Source of the DNA: Microbacterium oxydans
Lineage (GTDB): Bacteria > Actinomycetota > Actinomycetes > Actinomycetales > Microbacteriaceae
DNA: 64,000 nt
Direction of reading: 5' to 3'
NCBI RefSeq assembly: GCF_000956405.1
Contig: NZ_JYIV01000022.1
Coordinates: forward strand, 62,001-126,000
The notes under the pieces are model-generated. The model was not told where the DNA came from, did no database searches, and saw nothing but the letters and a program-made list of their open reading frames with translations. The position numbers were made by a program, and so were the translations under genes. Below, piece after piece: positions 50,207-60,686 of this stretch; positions within the stretch are counted from its first letter, which is position 1; every line of letters starts with the position of its first letter.

Positions 50207-50212
50207 TAGGCT
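50207..50212 (+). promoter_or_regulatory. Biotin carboxylase gene leaderless -10 (TAGGCT)
   Basis: It is followed by 7 nt and the ATG. Confidence 0.55.
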
Positions 50213-50219
50213 GACAAGC

Positions 50220-51986
<1,767 letters not shown>

Positions 51987-51996
51987 TCGTCCCGCT

Positions 51997-52042
51997 GGTA
52001 CGGCAAAGGCGCCCCACTACGGTGGGGCGCCTTTGCCGTACC
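51997..52042. terminator. Bidirectional terminator between accA and lpdA
   Basis: A perfect 21-bp stem (ggtacggcaaaggcgccccac) with a 4-nt loop lies between two convergent genes. The aaag/cttt part gives short T-runs on either strand. Confidence 0.85.
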
Positions 52043-52050
52043 TGCAGGGG

Positions 52051-53490
52051 CTACGAGATGTTCACCAGGTGCATCGCCCTGCTCGCGTCGGTGATGCTGC
52101 TCGACAGCGAGGGGTACGCAGCGAAGACGCGCGAGACCTGATCGACCGTGAGGCGACGCTCGACGGCGACCGCGATCGGATAGATCAGCTCCGAGGCCTT
52201 CGGAGCGACGATCACACCGCCGATCACCGTGCCGGAGCCCTTCCGTGCGATGAGCTTCACGAAGCCGTCCTTGATGCCCATCATCTTCGCGCGCGGGTTC
52301 GCCGCGAGAGGAAGCTTGTAGACCATGCCGTCCGCGACGCCGTCCTCGACGTCCTTGACTCCGTAGCCGACCGTCGCGATCTCGGGCGCGGTGAAGATGT
52401 TGGAAGTGATCTTGATCAGCTCCAACGGGATCACGATGTCGCCGAGCGCGTGGAACACCGCGGTGCGGCCCTGCATCGATGCGACGGACGCCAACGGGAA
52501 GAAGTTCGTGCAGTCACCCACCGCGTACACGTTGGGGACCGAGGTGCGCGCGACCTTGTTCACCCTGACGTGCCCGGAGTCGTCGAGCTCGACGCCGGCC
52601 TCCTCGAGACCGATGCCCGCCGTGTTCGGGATGGAACCGACGGCCATGAGGCAGTGGCTGCCCTCGACCGTGCGCCCATCGGACAGCGTGACGGTCACTC
52701 CGTCACCCGTGACCTCGACCTTGTCGGCGCGCGACTTGGAGAGCACCTGCATGCCGCCACGCTTGAAGACCTTCTCCAGCACGGCGGCCGCGTCCTTGTC
52801 CTCGCCGGGGAGCACCTGCTCGCGGCTGGAGATCAGAGTCACCTTGGCGCCGAGGTTCATGTACGCGGAGGCGAACTCCGCTCCGGTCACACCGGATCCG
52901 ACCACGATGAGGTGCTCGGGGAGAGCCTTCATGTCGTACAGCTGCGTCCACGTCAGGATGCGCTTGCCGTCGGGCTTCGCGGAATCCAGCTCGCGCGGCG
53001 AGGCGCCGACGGCGACGACGATGGTGTCGGCCTCGACCCGGTCGAAGTCGGTGCCGCCCTGGCCCGTCGAGACGACGATCGCCGTGGGGCCCTCGAGGCG
53101 TCCGTGACCGGACAGGATGCGCACGCCGGCCTCGAGGAGCGTCGCGCGCATGTCCTCGGACTGCTGACCCGCGAGAGCCACGAGGCGCTTGTTCACGGCG
53201 GCGAGGTTGATCGCGATCTCCGGCTTCAGGGGGCGGGAGTGGTCGCCCTTGGCGTAGAAGTTCACACCGAGATCACTGGCCTCGGAGATGGCGACGGCCG
53301 CATCCGCGGTGGCGATCAGGCTCTTCGAAGGCACGACGTCGGTGAGCACGGCTGATCCGCCGACCCCCACCCGCTCGACCAGGGTGACCTCGGCACCCAA
53401 CTGGGCTGCCGCGAGGGCCGCCTCGTAGCCGCCGGGACCGCCGCCGAGCACGGCGACGCGCTGAGTGCGCTCGAAAGTGGTGGAAGACAT
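52051..53490 (-). CDS. lpdA: LpdA-type NAD(P)H quinone dehydrogenase
   Basis: This 479-residue flavoprotein has the pyridine-nucleotide disulfide oxidoreductase fold: GGGPGGYEAALAAAQLGA, VGSGVTGAEFASAYMNLGA, YAVGDCTNFFPLASVA. The redox disulfide of lipoamide dehydrogenase is missing: the site reads GGSAVLTDVVPSKS with no Cys. This matches M. tuberculosis LpdA (Rv3303c), a quinone reductase. ATG at 53490 is used; an in-frame ATG three codons earlier (53499) is equally possible. Confidence 0.9.
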   Translation of the reverse strand: MSSTTFERTQRVAVLGGGPGGYEAALAAAQLGAEVTLVERVGVGGSAVLTDVVPSKSLIATADAAVAISEASDLGVNFYAKGDHSRPLKPEIAINLAAVNKRLVALAGQQSEDMRATLLEAGVRILSGHGRLEGPTAIVVSTGQGGTDFDRVEADTIVVAVGASPRELDSAKPDGKRILTWTQLYDMKALPEHLIVVGSGVTGAEFASAYMNLGAKVTLISSREQVLPGEDKDAAAVLEKVFKRGGMQVLSKSRADKVEVTGDGVTVTLSDGRTVEGSHCLMAVGSIPNTAGIGLEEAGVELDDSGHVRVNKVARTSVPNVYAVGDCTNFFPLASVASMQGRTAVFHALGDIVIPLELIKITSNIFTAPEIATVGYGVKDVEDGVADGMVYKLPLAANPRAKMMGIKDGFVKLIARKGSGTVIGGVIVAPKASELIYPIAVAVERRLTVDQVSRVFAAYPSLSSSITDASRAMHLVNIS

Positions 53491-53535
53491 GGAATCCATT
53501 CTCGCGCAATCCTGGCACCCGAGCCTGCACCTTCC

Positions 53536-53541
53536 TAGAGT
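53536..53541 (+). promoter_or_regulatory. Purine nucleoside phosphorylase gene leaderless -10 (TAGAGT)
   Basis: It is followed by 6 nt and the ATG. Confidence 0.6.
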
Positions 53542-53547
53542 GGATCC

Positions 53548-54381
53548 ATGCCCGTAACGCACAGCAACCCCCTCGACGACCCGACCGCGAACCCGTTCGA
53601 GGTGGCCGCGCAGGCCGCCGCCGACATCGCCCGTCTGACCGGCGTCGAGAGCCATGACATCGCCCTCACCCTCGGCAGCGGCTGGGGCAAGGCCGCCGAC
53701 ATCATCGGCGAGACCGTGGCGACGATTCCCGCGACCGAGGTCACCGGATTCTCGAAGCCCGCGCTCGAGGGCCACGTCGGGACGCTCCGCAGCATCCGCA
53801 CGCCCGGCGGCAAGAACGTCCTGGTCATCGGTGCACGCACGCACTACTACGAGGCCCACGGCGTGCGCCGCGTGGTGCACAGCGTCCGCACCGCCGCCGC
53901 GACGGGCGCGAAGATCATGGTGCTCACGAACGGAGCGGGCGGCATCCGCGAGACCTGGACTCCCGGCCAGCCCGTGCTGATCAGCGATCACATCAACCTC
54001 ACGGCCGATTCGCCGCTCGAAGGCGCCACGTTCGTCGACCTCACCGACCTCTACTCGAAGCGCCTTCGCGACATCGCCCGCTCGATCGACCCGGCGCTCG
54101 ACGAGGGCGTCTACACGCAGTTCCGCGGGCCCCACTACGAGACTCCGGCGGAGGTGCAGATGGCGAAGCACATCGGCGGCCACATCGTCGGGATGTCCAC
54201 CGCGCTCGAGGCGATCGCGGCCCGTGAGGCCGGCATGGAGATCCTCGGCTTCTCCCTGATCACCAATCTCGCCGCGGGCATCCAGCAGACCCCGCTCAGC
54301 CATGCCGAGGTGATCGAAGCAGGACGCGAGGCTGAGCCCGTGATCTCCGCGCTCCTGGCCAGGGTGGTCGAGGCCCTGTGA
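53548..54381 (+). CDS. Purine nucleoside phosphorylase (trimeric type)
   Basis: This 277-residue enzyme cleaves inosine and guanosine to base and ribose-1-phosphate. Motifs: LTLGSGWGKAAD, EGHVGTL, ARTHYYEAHG, MVLTNGAGGIRETW, YTQFRGPHYETPAEVQM, GMSTALEAIAAREAGMEILGFSLITNLAAG. It overlaps the phosphohexomutase gene by 4 bp, so sugar-phosphate product and mutase are made together. Confidence 0.94.
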   Translation: MPVTHSNPLDDPTANPFEVAAQAAADIARLTGVESHDIALTLGSGWGKAADIIGETVATIPATEVTGFSKPALEGHVGTLRSIRTPGGKNVLVIGARTHYYEAHGVRRVVHSVRTAAATGAKIMVLTNGAGGIRETWTPGQPVLISDHINLTADSPLEGATFVDLTDLYSKRLRDIARSIDPALDEGVYTQFRGPHYETPAEVQMAKHIGGHIVGMSTALEAIAAREAGMEILGFSLITNLAAGIQQTPLSHAEVIEAGREAEPVISALLARVVEAL

Positions 54382-56048
54382 ACGAGGACCGTCTCGCCCA
54401 GGCCCGCGCTTGGCTGCGCCAGGACCCCGACCACGAGACCCGCGACGAGCTCGCCGGCGTGATCACCCGCGCCGCAACCGGTGACGAAGGTGCGATCGCC
54501 GATCTGGACGACCGTTTCCGCACGCGTCTCGCCTTCGGCACAGCGGGCTTGCGTGGTGAGCTCGGCGCCGGGAGCAACCGGATGAACAGGGTGCTCGTGG
54601 CCCAGGCAGCGGCGGGGTTCGCCGCCTACCTGCGAGAGAAGTCCAACGGCCAGACGCCGACGGTCGTGATCGGCTACGACGGGCGTCGCAACTCCCGCGT
54701 GTTCGCGACGGACTCCGCCGAGCTGTTCGCGGGAGCGGGACTGCGCGCGATCCTGCTCCCCCGCCTGCTCCCCACCCCCGTCCTCGCGTTCGCCGTGCGC
54801 CACCTGGGTGCCGACGCCGGCGTGATGGTAACGGCGAGCCACAACCCGCCGAACGACAACGGGTACAAGGTCTATCTGGGCGGCGCCGATCAGGGCTCCC
54901 AGATCGTCGCACCTGCGGACGCGGAGATCGCCGCGCATATCCAGCGCACCGCGGATGCGGGACCGGTGACGGCGCTTCCGCGCTCCACGGAGTACGAGAC
55001 CGCAGGAGAGGACGTCGTCGAGGCGTACATCGCAGCGACCGCCGCGGTGGCCCCCGCTCCCGCAGGTACCACCGGGATGCGCTGGGTGTACACGGCGATG
55101 CACGGCGTGGGTTGGGAGACGCTGTCCCGCATCGTGAAGGACGCCGGCTACCCGCAGCCGTTCGTGGTCGACGAGCAGCTCACCCCCGATGCCACCTTCC
55201 GCACCGTGTCCTTCCCCAACCCGGAGGAGCCCGGCGCCATGGATCTCGCCTTCGCGAGGGCCCGCCGCGTCAAGGCGGACTTCATCCTGGCCAACGACCC
55301 CGACGCGGACCGCCTGGCCGTCGCGATTCCCGACGACTCGGCAGAAGGCGGCTGGCGTCGCCTCACCGGCAACGAGGTCGGACTCCTGCTCGGCGCGAGG
55401 GCAGCGCGTGCTGCGGCGGGCACACCGGGGGCATCGCTCGCGTGCTCGCTCGTCTCCTCTCCGGGGCTCGGCGCCGTCGCGACCCATCATGGACTCGACT
55501 TCCACGAGACCCTCACGGGCTTCAAATGGATCTCGCGCGCCCCCGGCATCGTCTTCGGTTTCGAAGAGGCCCTGGGCTACCTCGTGAACCCGGAGACCGT
55601 GCGCGACAAGGACGGGGTTTCCGCCGCCGTCGCCGTCCTGGGCCTCGCGGCCGAGGCACGCGATCGCGGAGCCACCCTCGCCGACCTGCTCGACGAGCTC
55701 GGCGAGACCTACGGGCACTTCGCCAGCGGTCAGGTGTCGGTGCGCGTCGACGACCTCTCGATCATCGGCACCGTGATGCTCGCCCTGCGCACGCTCCCCC
55801 CGACGCACATCGCCGGTCGGTCGATCGCCTCGGCCGAGGATCTGCTGCAGGCGGGTCAGGGACAGCCGTCCGGCGACGTGCTGCGCTACCGGCTGACCGA
55901 CGGGTCTCGCGTGATCGTGCGTCCCAGCGGCACCGAGCCGAAGCTGAAGGTCTACATCGACGCGAAGGCGGACTCCGCGGAGCGCGCGCGGGAGGCCGTC
56001 GCCGAACTCGAAGCCGGGGTGCGCACCCTGCTCGACGAACGTTCCTGA
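54378..56048 (+). CDS. Phosphohexomutase (phosphoglucomutase/phosphomannomutase family)
   Basis: The 556-residue alpha-D-phosphohexomutase has the active serine in MVTASHNPPNDNGYKVY, the metal loop NDPDADRLAVA, the sugar-binding loop GFEEALGYLV, and the phosphate site RPSGTEPKLKVY. Because it is coupled to nucleoside phosphorylase, it may act on ribose-1-phosphate or glucose/mannose phosphates; the sequence does not decide. GTG start. Confidence 0.9.
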   Translation: MNEDRLAQARAWLRQDPDHETRDELAGVITRAATGDEGAIADLDDRFRTRLAFGTAGLRGELGAGSNRMNRVLVAQAAAGFAAYLREKSNGQTPTVVIGYDGRRNSRVFATDSAELFAGAGLRAILLPRLLPTPVLAFAVRHLGADAGVMVTASHNPPNDNGYKVYLGGADQGSQIVAPADAEIAAHIQRTADAGPVTALPRSTEYETAGEDVVEAYIAATAAVAPAPAGTTGMRWVYTAMHGVGWETLSRIVKDAGYPQPFVVDEQLTPDATFRTVSFPNPEEPGAMDLAFARARRVKADFILANDPDADRLAVAIPDDSAEGGWRRLTGNEVGLLLGARAARAAAGTPGASLACSLVSSPGLGAVATHHGLDFHETLTGFKWISRAPGIVFGFEEALGYLVNPETVRDKDGVSAAVAVLGLAAEARDRGATLADLLDELGETYGHFASGQVSVRVDDLSIIGTVMLALRTLPPTHIAGRSIASAEDLLQAGQGQPSGDVLRYRLTDGSRVIVRPSGTEPKLKVYIDAKADSAERAREAVAELEAGVRTLLDERS

Positions 56049-56050
56049 GC

Positions 56051-56314
56051 ATGCCCGTCCGACGCCTCATCGTCAGCGCACACAACGGCGTGCATGCCCG
56101 TCCGGTGGCCGAGCTCGTGCGACTCGCGCAGTCGCACGGGTCTCCGGTCACCCTCCGCACGGCCGACGGCACGACCGTCGATCTGAGCAGCGTGCTGGCC
56201 GTGATGGACCTCGGGATCGCGACAGGAGATCCCGTCGAGATCGAGACCGCACCGTCTCCGACGTCCGAAGCCGTCCTGGATCAGCTCGAGGCGGTCCTGG
56301 CCCCCGATTCCTGA
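56051..56314 (+). CDS. HPr-like phosphocarrier protein
   Basis: This 87-residue protein has the HPr active site NGVHARPVAELVRLA (His near residue 15) and a serine near residue 41-42 (VDLSSVLAVMDLG). It starts 2 bp after the mutase stop. A second HPr is encoded in the mannitol operon, so this may be a regulatory paralogue that signals to the adjacent PRD activator; inference. Confidence 0.85.
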   Translation: MPVRRLIVSAHNGVHARPVAELVRLAQSHGSPVTLRTADGTTVDLSSVLAVMDLGIATGDPVEIETAPSPTSEAVLDQLEAVLAPDS

Positions 56315-56323
56315 ACGCGGCCC

Positions 56324-58246
56324 TCAGCCGTCGATCACGGCCACGAGCTCGTCCAGGAACGCCTCGAAAGTCGTCCCCTTCCGCACGATCCGCTGAACGC
56401 TCTCGCGCTCGCTGAACACCTCGACGAGCTGCTCGAACACGGTCTGGAAGGCCGCACGGTCGCTCTCGCTGAACGCCGCGAGGGCGACCACCTGCACGCG
56501 GCCTCCGCCCCAGGCCGCTGAACCGTCGGCGACGCCGATGGCGATGGCGGTGCGGGTCGCCGTCATCTGGAGCGCATGCGGCACGGCGAGCGCGTCCGTG
56601 AAGGCGGTCGATGACATCCGCTCCCGCACGATGGTGTTCTCGATGTAGTCCTCGCCGATGAGGCCCGACTGCACCAGAAGACCGCCCAGACGCCGGATGA
56701 TCGCCTCCTCCCCCTCGTCCGGCAGGGGGAAGATGTAGGCGTCGGCGAGGAAGTAGCGGGCGAGCTCGCCGCGGAGGCGGGTCAGACGCCGTCCCCTACG
56801 CACCCGGGCAGCCGCCTGCTGGATGCGGTCGACGTCGGCGTCGGTCAGGAACGGCTGGATGCGTACGAAGCGGTCGCCGGAGGACCCGGGTTCGATGGTG
56901 CTGAGCACGAGGTCGGTATCGAACGAGGCCCAGTCGGGGTCGACGTTCGTGACCACGGTGGTCACCTCGATGGCCGAGCCCAGCGAACGGTCGACACTGG
57001 ACCGGAGCAGCTCGTGCAGCTCGTGATACCCCGGGCAGACGATCGTGGCGGTGAGGATGGACTCCGCCTTGCGGCTGCGTTCGAGACGGCCACCCACATG
57101 CATGGCGATGTAGGCGATCTCGTCATCGTGGATCGGCGTGCCCACGCGGTCGTGCAGCCCGCTCGCGATCGAGACGGCCACCTCGAAGATCATCGGGTAC
57201 GTCGCCTTCAGCGACCGGGTGAGCGGGTTTCGCGTGAGGGCGCTCTCCTCCGCCCGCCGCAGCAGATTCTGCACGTGCAGGGCGAGACGCAGGACGAAGG
57301 TCTCGTCGACCAGGTCGACCTGGAAGTCCTCGGCTGCTCGCGCGATCTCCGCACGCACGGCGGCCTCGACCAGGGGGTCCACACCGCTGCGGGCGACTTC
57401 GCGTGTCGTGGCTTCCCCCGGCGCGACGATGCGCGTCAGCACGAGGGACGCGAGGTGGCCGCTGTCGCCATCGCCGAGGACCACTGCGAAGTGCTCGAAA
57501 GCCAGGCGGGCGATGACCGTCCCCACGCGCGGGATCTCCTCGCGGGTGCCGGCCGGCGCGGATTCGAGGGTGTGCCCTGCGGCGACCCGCTCCGCAGCGA
57601 TCGCGATATGCAGCAGCACGTCGGAGATCGCGAGCTCGTTCACGTAGTAGCCGAGCTCACCCAGCTCGCGCACCAGCGCCGACTTGAAGGGGCCGACCGC
57701 ACCGGCGTCCACGGCCGATCCAGACAGTGCCCGGCGGAAGGTCTCCGGATGGAACGAGGCGTCATCCATCTCGTCGTGGGCAAGCCTGCTGAGCAGACGT
57801 CGCTGCGCCGTCTCGTTGCCGCGCAGCCGCACGTTCTCGCGCTCGCGCTCGAGTGTCAGCTCGGTGCCGTCGAGCAGGCCGCGCACGCGCACCAGATCCG
57901 CTTCGAGCGTCGCTTCACTGACGTGCAGGTCCTCCGCGGTGTCGAACACGTCGATCCCCGCCGGCTGATCGAGCAGGAGTCGTACCAGGGTGTGCAGGCG
58001 ATCGCGAGGCGCGGAGTCTCCGCTCTGGCGCATGCGCATCGCGCCCCATGCACCGGATCCGGCACGATAGCCCGCAGGGCCCGACTCGATGACGGCGGCT
58101 CCGGGAGTGCGGGCGTTCAGCGCCGCCACATAGGAGCGGATGCTGCGCGGGGTGACGCCCATGAGGTCGGCGAGGCTCGCAGCCGTCGCCCATCCCTCTT
58201 GACGCAGCAGCGTCGCGAGAAGCTGGTCCTGACGCTGGCGCGACAT
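56324..58246 (-). CDS. mtlR: PRD-type transcriptional activator of the mannitol operon (MtlR-like)
   Basis: This 640-residue modular regulator has an N-terminal helix-turn-helix (DQLLATLLRQEGWATAASLADLMGVTPRSIRSYV), a second helix-turn-helix, two PRD domains (about 185-395), an EIIB-like region (VCPGYHELHELL) and a C-terminal EIIA-like domain (DALAVPHALQMTAT with the phosphorylatable His). PTS proteins phosphorylate such domains to set activity according to mannitol and energy state. GGGGAGG precedes the ATG. It diverges from the operon it should control. Confidence 0.88.
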   Translation of the reverse strand: MSRQRQDQLLATLLRQEGWATAASLADLMGVTPRSIRSYVAALNARTPGAAVIESGPAGYRAGSGAWGAMRMRQSGDSAPRDRLHTLVRLLLDQPAGIDVFDTAEDLHVSEATLEADLVRVRGLLDGTELTLERERENVRLRGNETAQRRLLSRLAHDEMDDASFHPETFRRALSGSAVDAGAVGPFKSALVRELGELGYYVNELAISDVLLHIAIAAERVAAGHTLESAPAGTREEIPRVGTVIARLAFEHFAVVLGDGDSGHLASLVLTRIVAPGEATTREVARSGVDPLVEAAVRAEIARAAEDFQVDLVDETFVLRLALHVQNLLRRAEESALTRNPLTRSLKATYPMIFEVAVSIASGLHDRVGTPIHDDEIAYIAMHVGGRLERSRKAESILTATIVCPGYHELHELLRSSVDRSLGSAIEVTTVVTNVDPDWASFDTDLVLSTIEPGSSGDRFVRIQPFLTDADVDRIQQAAARVRRGRRLTRLRGELARYFLADAYIFPLPDEGEEAIIRRLGGLLVQSGLIGEDYIENTIVRERMSSTAFTDALAVPHALQMTATRTAIAIGVADGSAAWGGGRVQVVALAAFSESDRAAFQTVFEQLVEVFSERESVQRIVRKGTTFEAFLDELVAVIDG

Positions 58247-58331
58247 GATCCTCCCCTCCCGCGTGCTGACCGCACCGTCTCGACGTGTTCTCCATGATGT
58301 CAGGTGGTCGGCACCTCGGGGCGGAAGGCGC

Positions 58332-58356
58332 CGTTCCGCAGGGGCGGAAAGGAACG
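58332..58356. promoter_or_regulatory. Dyad in the mtlR-mannitol operon intergenic region
   Basis: cgttcc-N13-ggaacg, with an inner ttccg-N6-cggaa, lies about 55 bp upstream of the first operon gene. It is a candidate activator site. Confidence 0.5.
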
Positions 58357-58411
58357 TGTTGGCGCGCACCCCCGCTTCGTTCCCAGACTGTTCTCAGGAA
58401 AGGTGGCATCG

Positions 58412-58726
58412 ATGAGGATCCTCGTGGTGTGCGGTGCGGGAGCATCGAGCACGTTCGTCGCGCAACGACTTCGCCGTGCCGCCGCCCTCGCCGGTCTCGA
58501 CTGGGAGGCATCTGCCGGCCTGGAGAGCACCGCCTCCGGCTCCGACCACGACCTGATCCTGGTCGGCCCGCACCTCGGCGACCGACTCGATGCGATCCGC
58601 GAGAGTGCGAGCGCGCCCGTCGCCGTGCTCCCGGAGGACGTCTTCTCCGATCTCGACGGCTCGCGCACGCTCGTCCTCGCCCGTGCGATCCTCGCCGTCG
58701 GCGAAACCCCGAAAGGAACATCATGA
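58412..58726 (+). CDS. PTS EIIB, lactose/cellobiose type
   Basis: This 104-residue protein has the EIIB P-loop with active Cys at residue 7 (ILVVCGAGASSTFVAQRL) and a compact Rossmann-like body (HDLILVGPHLGDRL). It is a stand-alone EIIB at the head of a mannitol operon whose MtlA already carries an EIIB domain, and no matching EIIC or EIIA is nearby. It may be regulatory. AAGGTGG precedes the ATG. Confidence 0.82.
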   Translation: MRILVVCGAGASSTFVAQRLRRAAALAGLDWEASAGLESTASGSDHDLILVGPHLGDRLDAIRESASAPVAVLPEDVFSDLDGSRTLVLARAILAVGETPKGTS

Positions 58727-59004
58727 CCGCCACCCGCACCGTCCGGATCGGCTCCTCGCATGGACTGCACGCTCGCCCCGCGAAGCTCTTCGCGCAGGCG
58801 GCGAAGGAGTCAGGCATCCCCGTGACGATCGCGAAGGACTCCGGGAAGCCGGTCAACGCGGCGAGCATCCTCGGCGTCATCGCCCTGGCCATCGAACACG
58901 GCGACTACGTCACGCTGACCGCGGACGGTGACGGCGCGGAGAAGGTGCTCGACACCCTCACCGAGCTGCTCACCACCGACCACGACCAGGACGCCGCCGG
59001 ATGA
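58723..59004 (+). CDS. ptsH: HPr phosphocarrier
   Basis: This 93-residue HPr has active His in GSSHGLHARPAKLFAQAA (residue 16 or so) and the regulatory-serine region NAASILGVIALAIEHGD. It takes phosphate from EI and passes it to the EIIA domains. It overlaps neighbours by 4 bp on both sides. Confidence 0.93.
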   Translation: MTATRTVRIGSSHGLHARPAKLFAQAAKESGIPVTIAKDSGKPVNAASILGVIALAIEHGDYVTLTADGDGAEKVLDTLTELLTTDHDQDAAG

Positions 59005-60686
59005 GCGAGCTGCGCGGGGTGGGGATCGGTCTCGGCGTCGCCCAGGGACCGATCGTCCGCATGGCCGAGGCGATGCCGGCTCCCGAGAACACGCCGAGCA
59101 TCGCGGGCGCGGACGCCGAACGAGCCAGGGTCCGTGACGCCGTCTCGGCCGTCGCGAAGGAGCTGAACGAGCGTGGCGAAGCCGCAGGAGGATCGGCGCA
59201 GGAGGTCCTCGAGGCACAGGCCATGATCGCCGAGGACCCCACCCTCCAGGACGAGGTCGACACTCGGATCGATGCGGGCGCGACGGCCGAGTGGGCCGTG
59301 CACGACGCGTTCGCAGGGTTCCGCGCCACCCTCGAGGCGGTCGGCGGCTACCTCGGTGAGCGTGCCGCAGACCTCGACGACATCGCGCAGCGGGTGCTCG
59401 CGCACCTCCGCGGCGTCGACGCCCCCGGAGTCCCGAACCCGGGGCACCCGTTCGTGTTGGTCGCCCGTGATCTCGCGCCGGCGGACACCGCACTCCTCGA
59501 CCTGGATCAGGTCCTCGCGCTGATCACCACCGACGGCGGCCCGACCTCGCACACGGCGATCCTCGCCAGGGAGAAGGGCATCGTCGCGATCGTCGGCGTC
59601 GCCGACGGCGACGTGCTCACCACCGGCGAGACCGTGATCGTCGATGCAGCGGGCGGCGTGGTCACGCGCGAACCGACGGACGACGAGATGGCTCGCGCCA
59701 CCGAGCGCGCCGCCGCTCGACGGTCGGCCGACGCGGCCCCACTTACTCCCGGCGCTCTCGCCGACGGCACGCCTGTCGCGCTGCTCGCGAATCTGGGGAA
59801 GCCTGCAGATGCGGCCGACGCGGTCGCTCGGGGGGCCGAGGGCGTCGGGCTGTTCCGCACCGAGTTCCTGTTCCTCTCCTCCGCGCAGGCGCCCACCATC
59901 GCACAGCAGCGCGAGTCGTATCGCGAGCTGCTGGCGGCCTTCCCCGGCAAGAAGGTCGTGGTGCGGATGCTCGACGCCGGTGCCGACAAGCCGCTGGCTT
60001 TCCTGAACGACGCACACGAGGAGAACCCGGCACTCGGACTCAGAGGTCTGCGGGCGCTGCGCGCCAGCGAGGACATCCTCCGGGAGCAGCTCACCGCACT
60101 CGCCGAGGCCGACGCCGTGACCGAGGCCGACCTCTGGGTGATGGCCCCCATGGTGGCCACGGTCGAGGAGACGATCTACTTCACAGGGCTCGCCCGCGAG
60201 TACGGGCTGAAGACCGCCGGGGTGATGGTCGAGATCCCGGCGAGCGCACTGCTCGCCGATCGCGTCCTCGCGCACGCCGACTTCGCCTCGATCGGCACCA
60301 ACGACCTCACGCAGTACACGATGGCGGCCGACCGCATGCTCGGTTCCGTCGCTGGATTCCAGGACCCCTGGCACCCGGCCGTCCTCCGCCTCGTGCGCGA
60401 GGTGGGCGATGCCGGCACCCGCCTCGGCAAACCCGTCGGCATCTGCGGCGAGGCCGCAGCCGACCCGCTGCTCGCCGTGGTGCTGGTCGGTCTCGGCGCG
60501 ACCAGCCTGTCGATGGCGCCGTCCGCCCTCGCCGATGTCCGTCACGCGCTGTCCGCGCGCACCCCGTCCGAGGCGCGGAGTCTCGCCCAGGCCGCCCTGG
60601 CCGCCGACGATGCCTCCTCCGCCCGAAACGCCGTGGCAGCCCTCGCCGCGGAACTCCCCCTCCACAAGAAAGAGACGACATCATGA
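59001..60686 (+). CDS. ptsI: PTS enzyme I
   Basis: This 561-residue phosphoenolpyruvate-protein phosphotransferase starts the relay. The active His is in TDGGPTSHTAILAR (about residue 183). PEP-site motifs GVGLFRTEFLFL, MVEIPASALLAD and ICGEAAADP are intact. Length is normal. It lies between HPr and MtlA with 4-bp overlaps. Confidence 0.95.
   Translation: MSELRGVGIGLGVAQGPIVRMAEAMPAPENTPSIAGADAERARVRDAVSAVAKELNERGEAAGGSAQEVLEAQAMIAEDPTLQDEVDTRIDAGATAEWAVHDAFAGFRATLEAVGGYLGERAADLDDIAQRVLAHLRGVDAPGVPNPGHPFVLVARDLAPADTALLDLDQVLALITTDGGPTSHTAILAREKGIVAIVGVADGDVLTTGETVIVDAAGGVVTREPTDDEMARATERAAARRSADAAPLTPGALADGTPVALLANLGKPADAADAVARGAEGVGLFRTEFLFLSSAQAPTIAQQRESYRELLAAFPGKKVVVRMLDAGADKPLAFLNDAHEENPALGLRGLRALRASEDILREQLTALAEADAVTEADLWVMAPMVATVEETIYFTGLAREYGLKTAGVMVEIPASALLADRVLAHADFASIGTNDLTQYTMAADRMLGSVAGFQDPWHPAVLRLVREVGDAGTRLGKPVGICGEAAADPLLAVVLVGLGATSLSMAPSALADVRHALSARTPSEARSLAQAALAADDASSARNAVAALAAELPLHKKETTS

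Noticed and set aside
58247..58411. Riboswitch or RNA antiterminator target before the mannitol operon
   Set aside because: The regulator has PRD domains but also DNA-binding helix-turn-helix domains of the MtlR type; I see no antiterminator/terminator pair, only a DNA-operator-like dyad.
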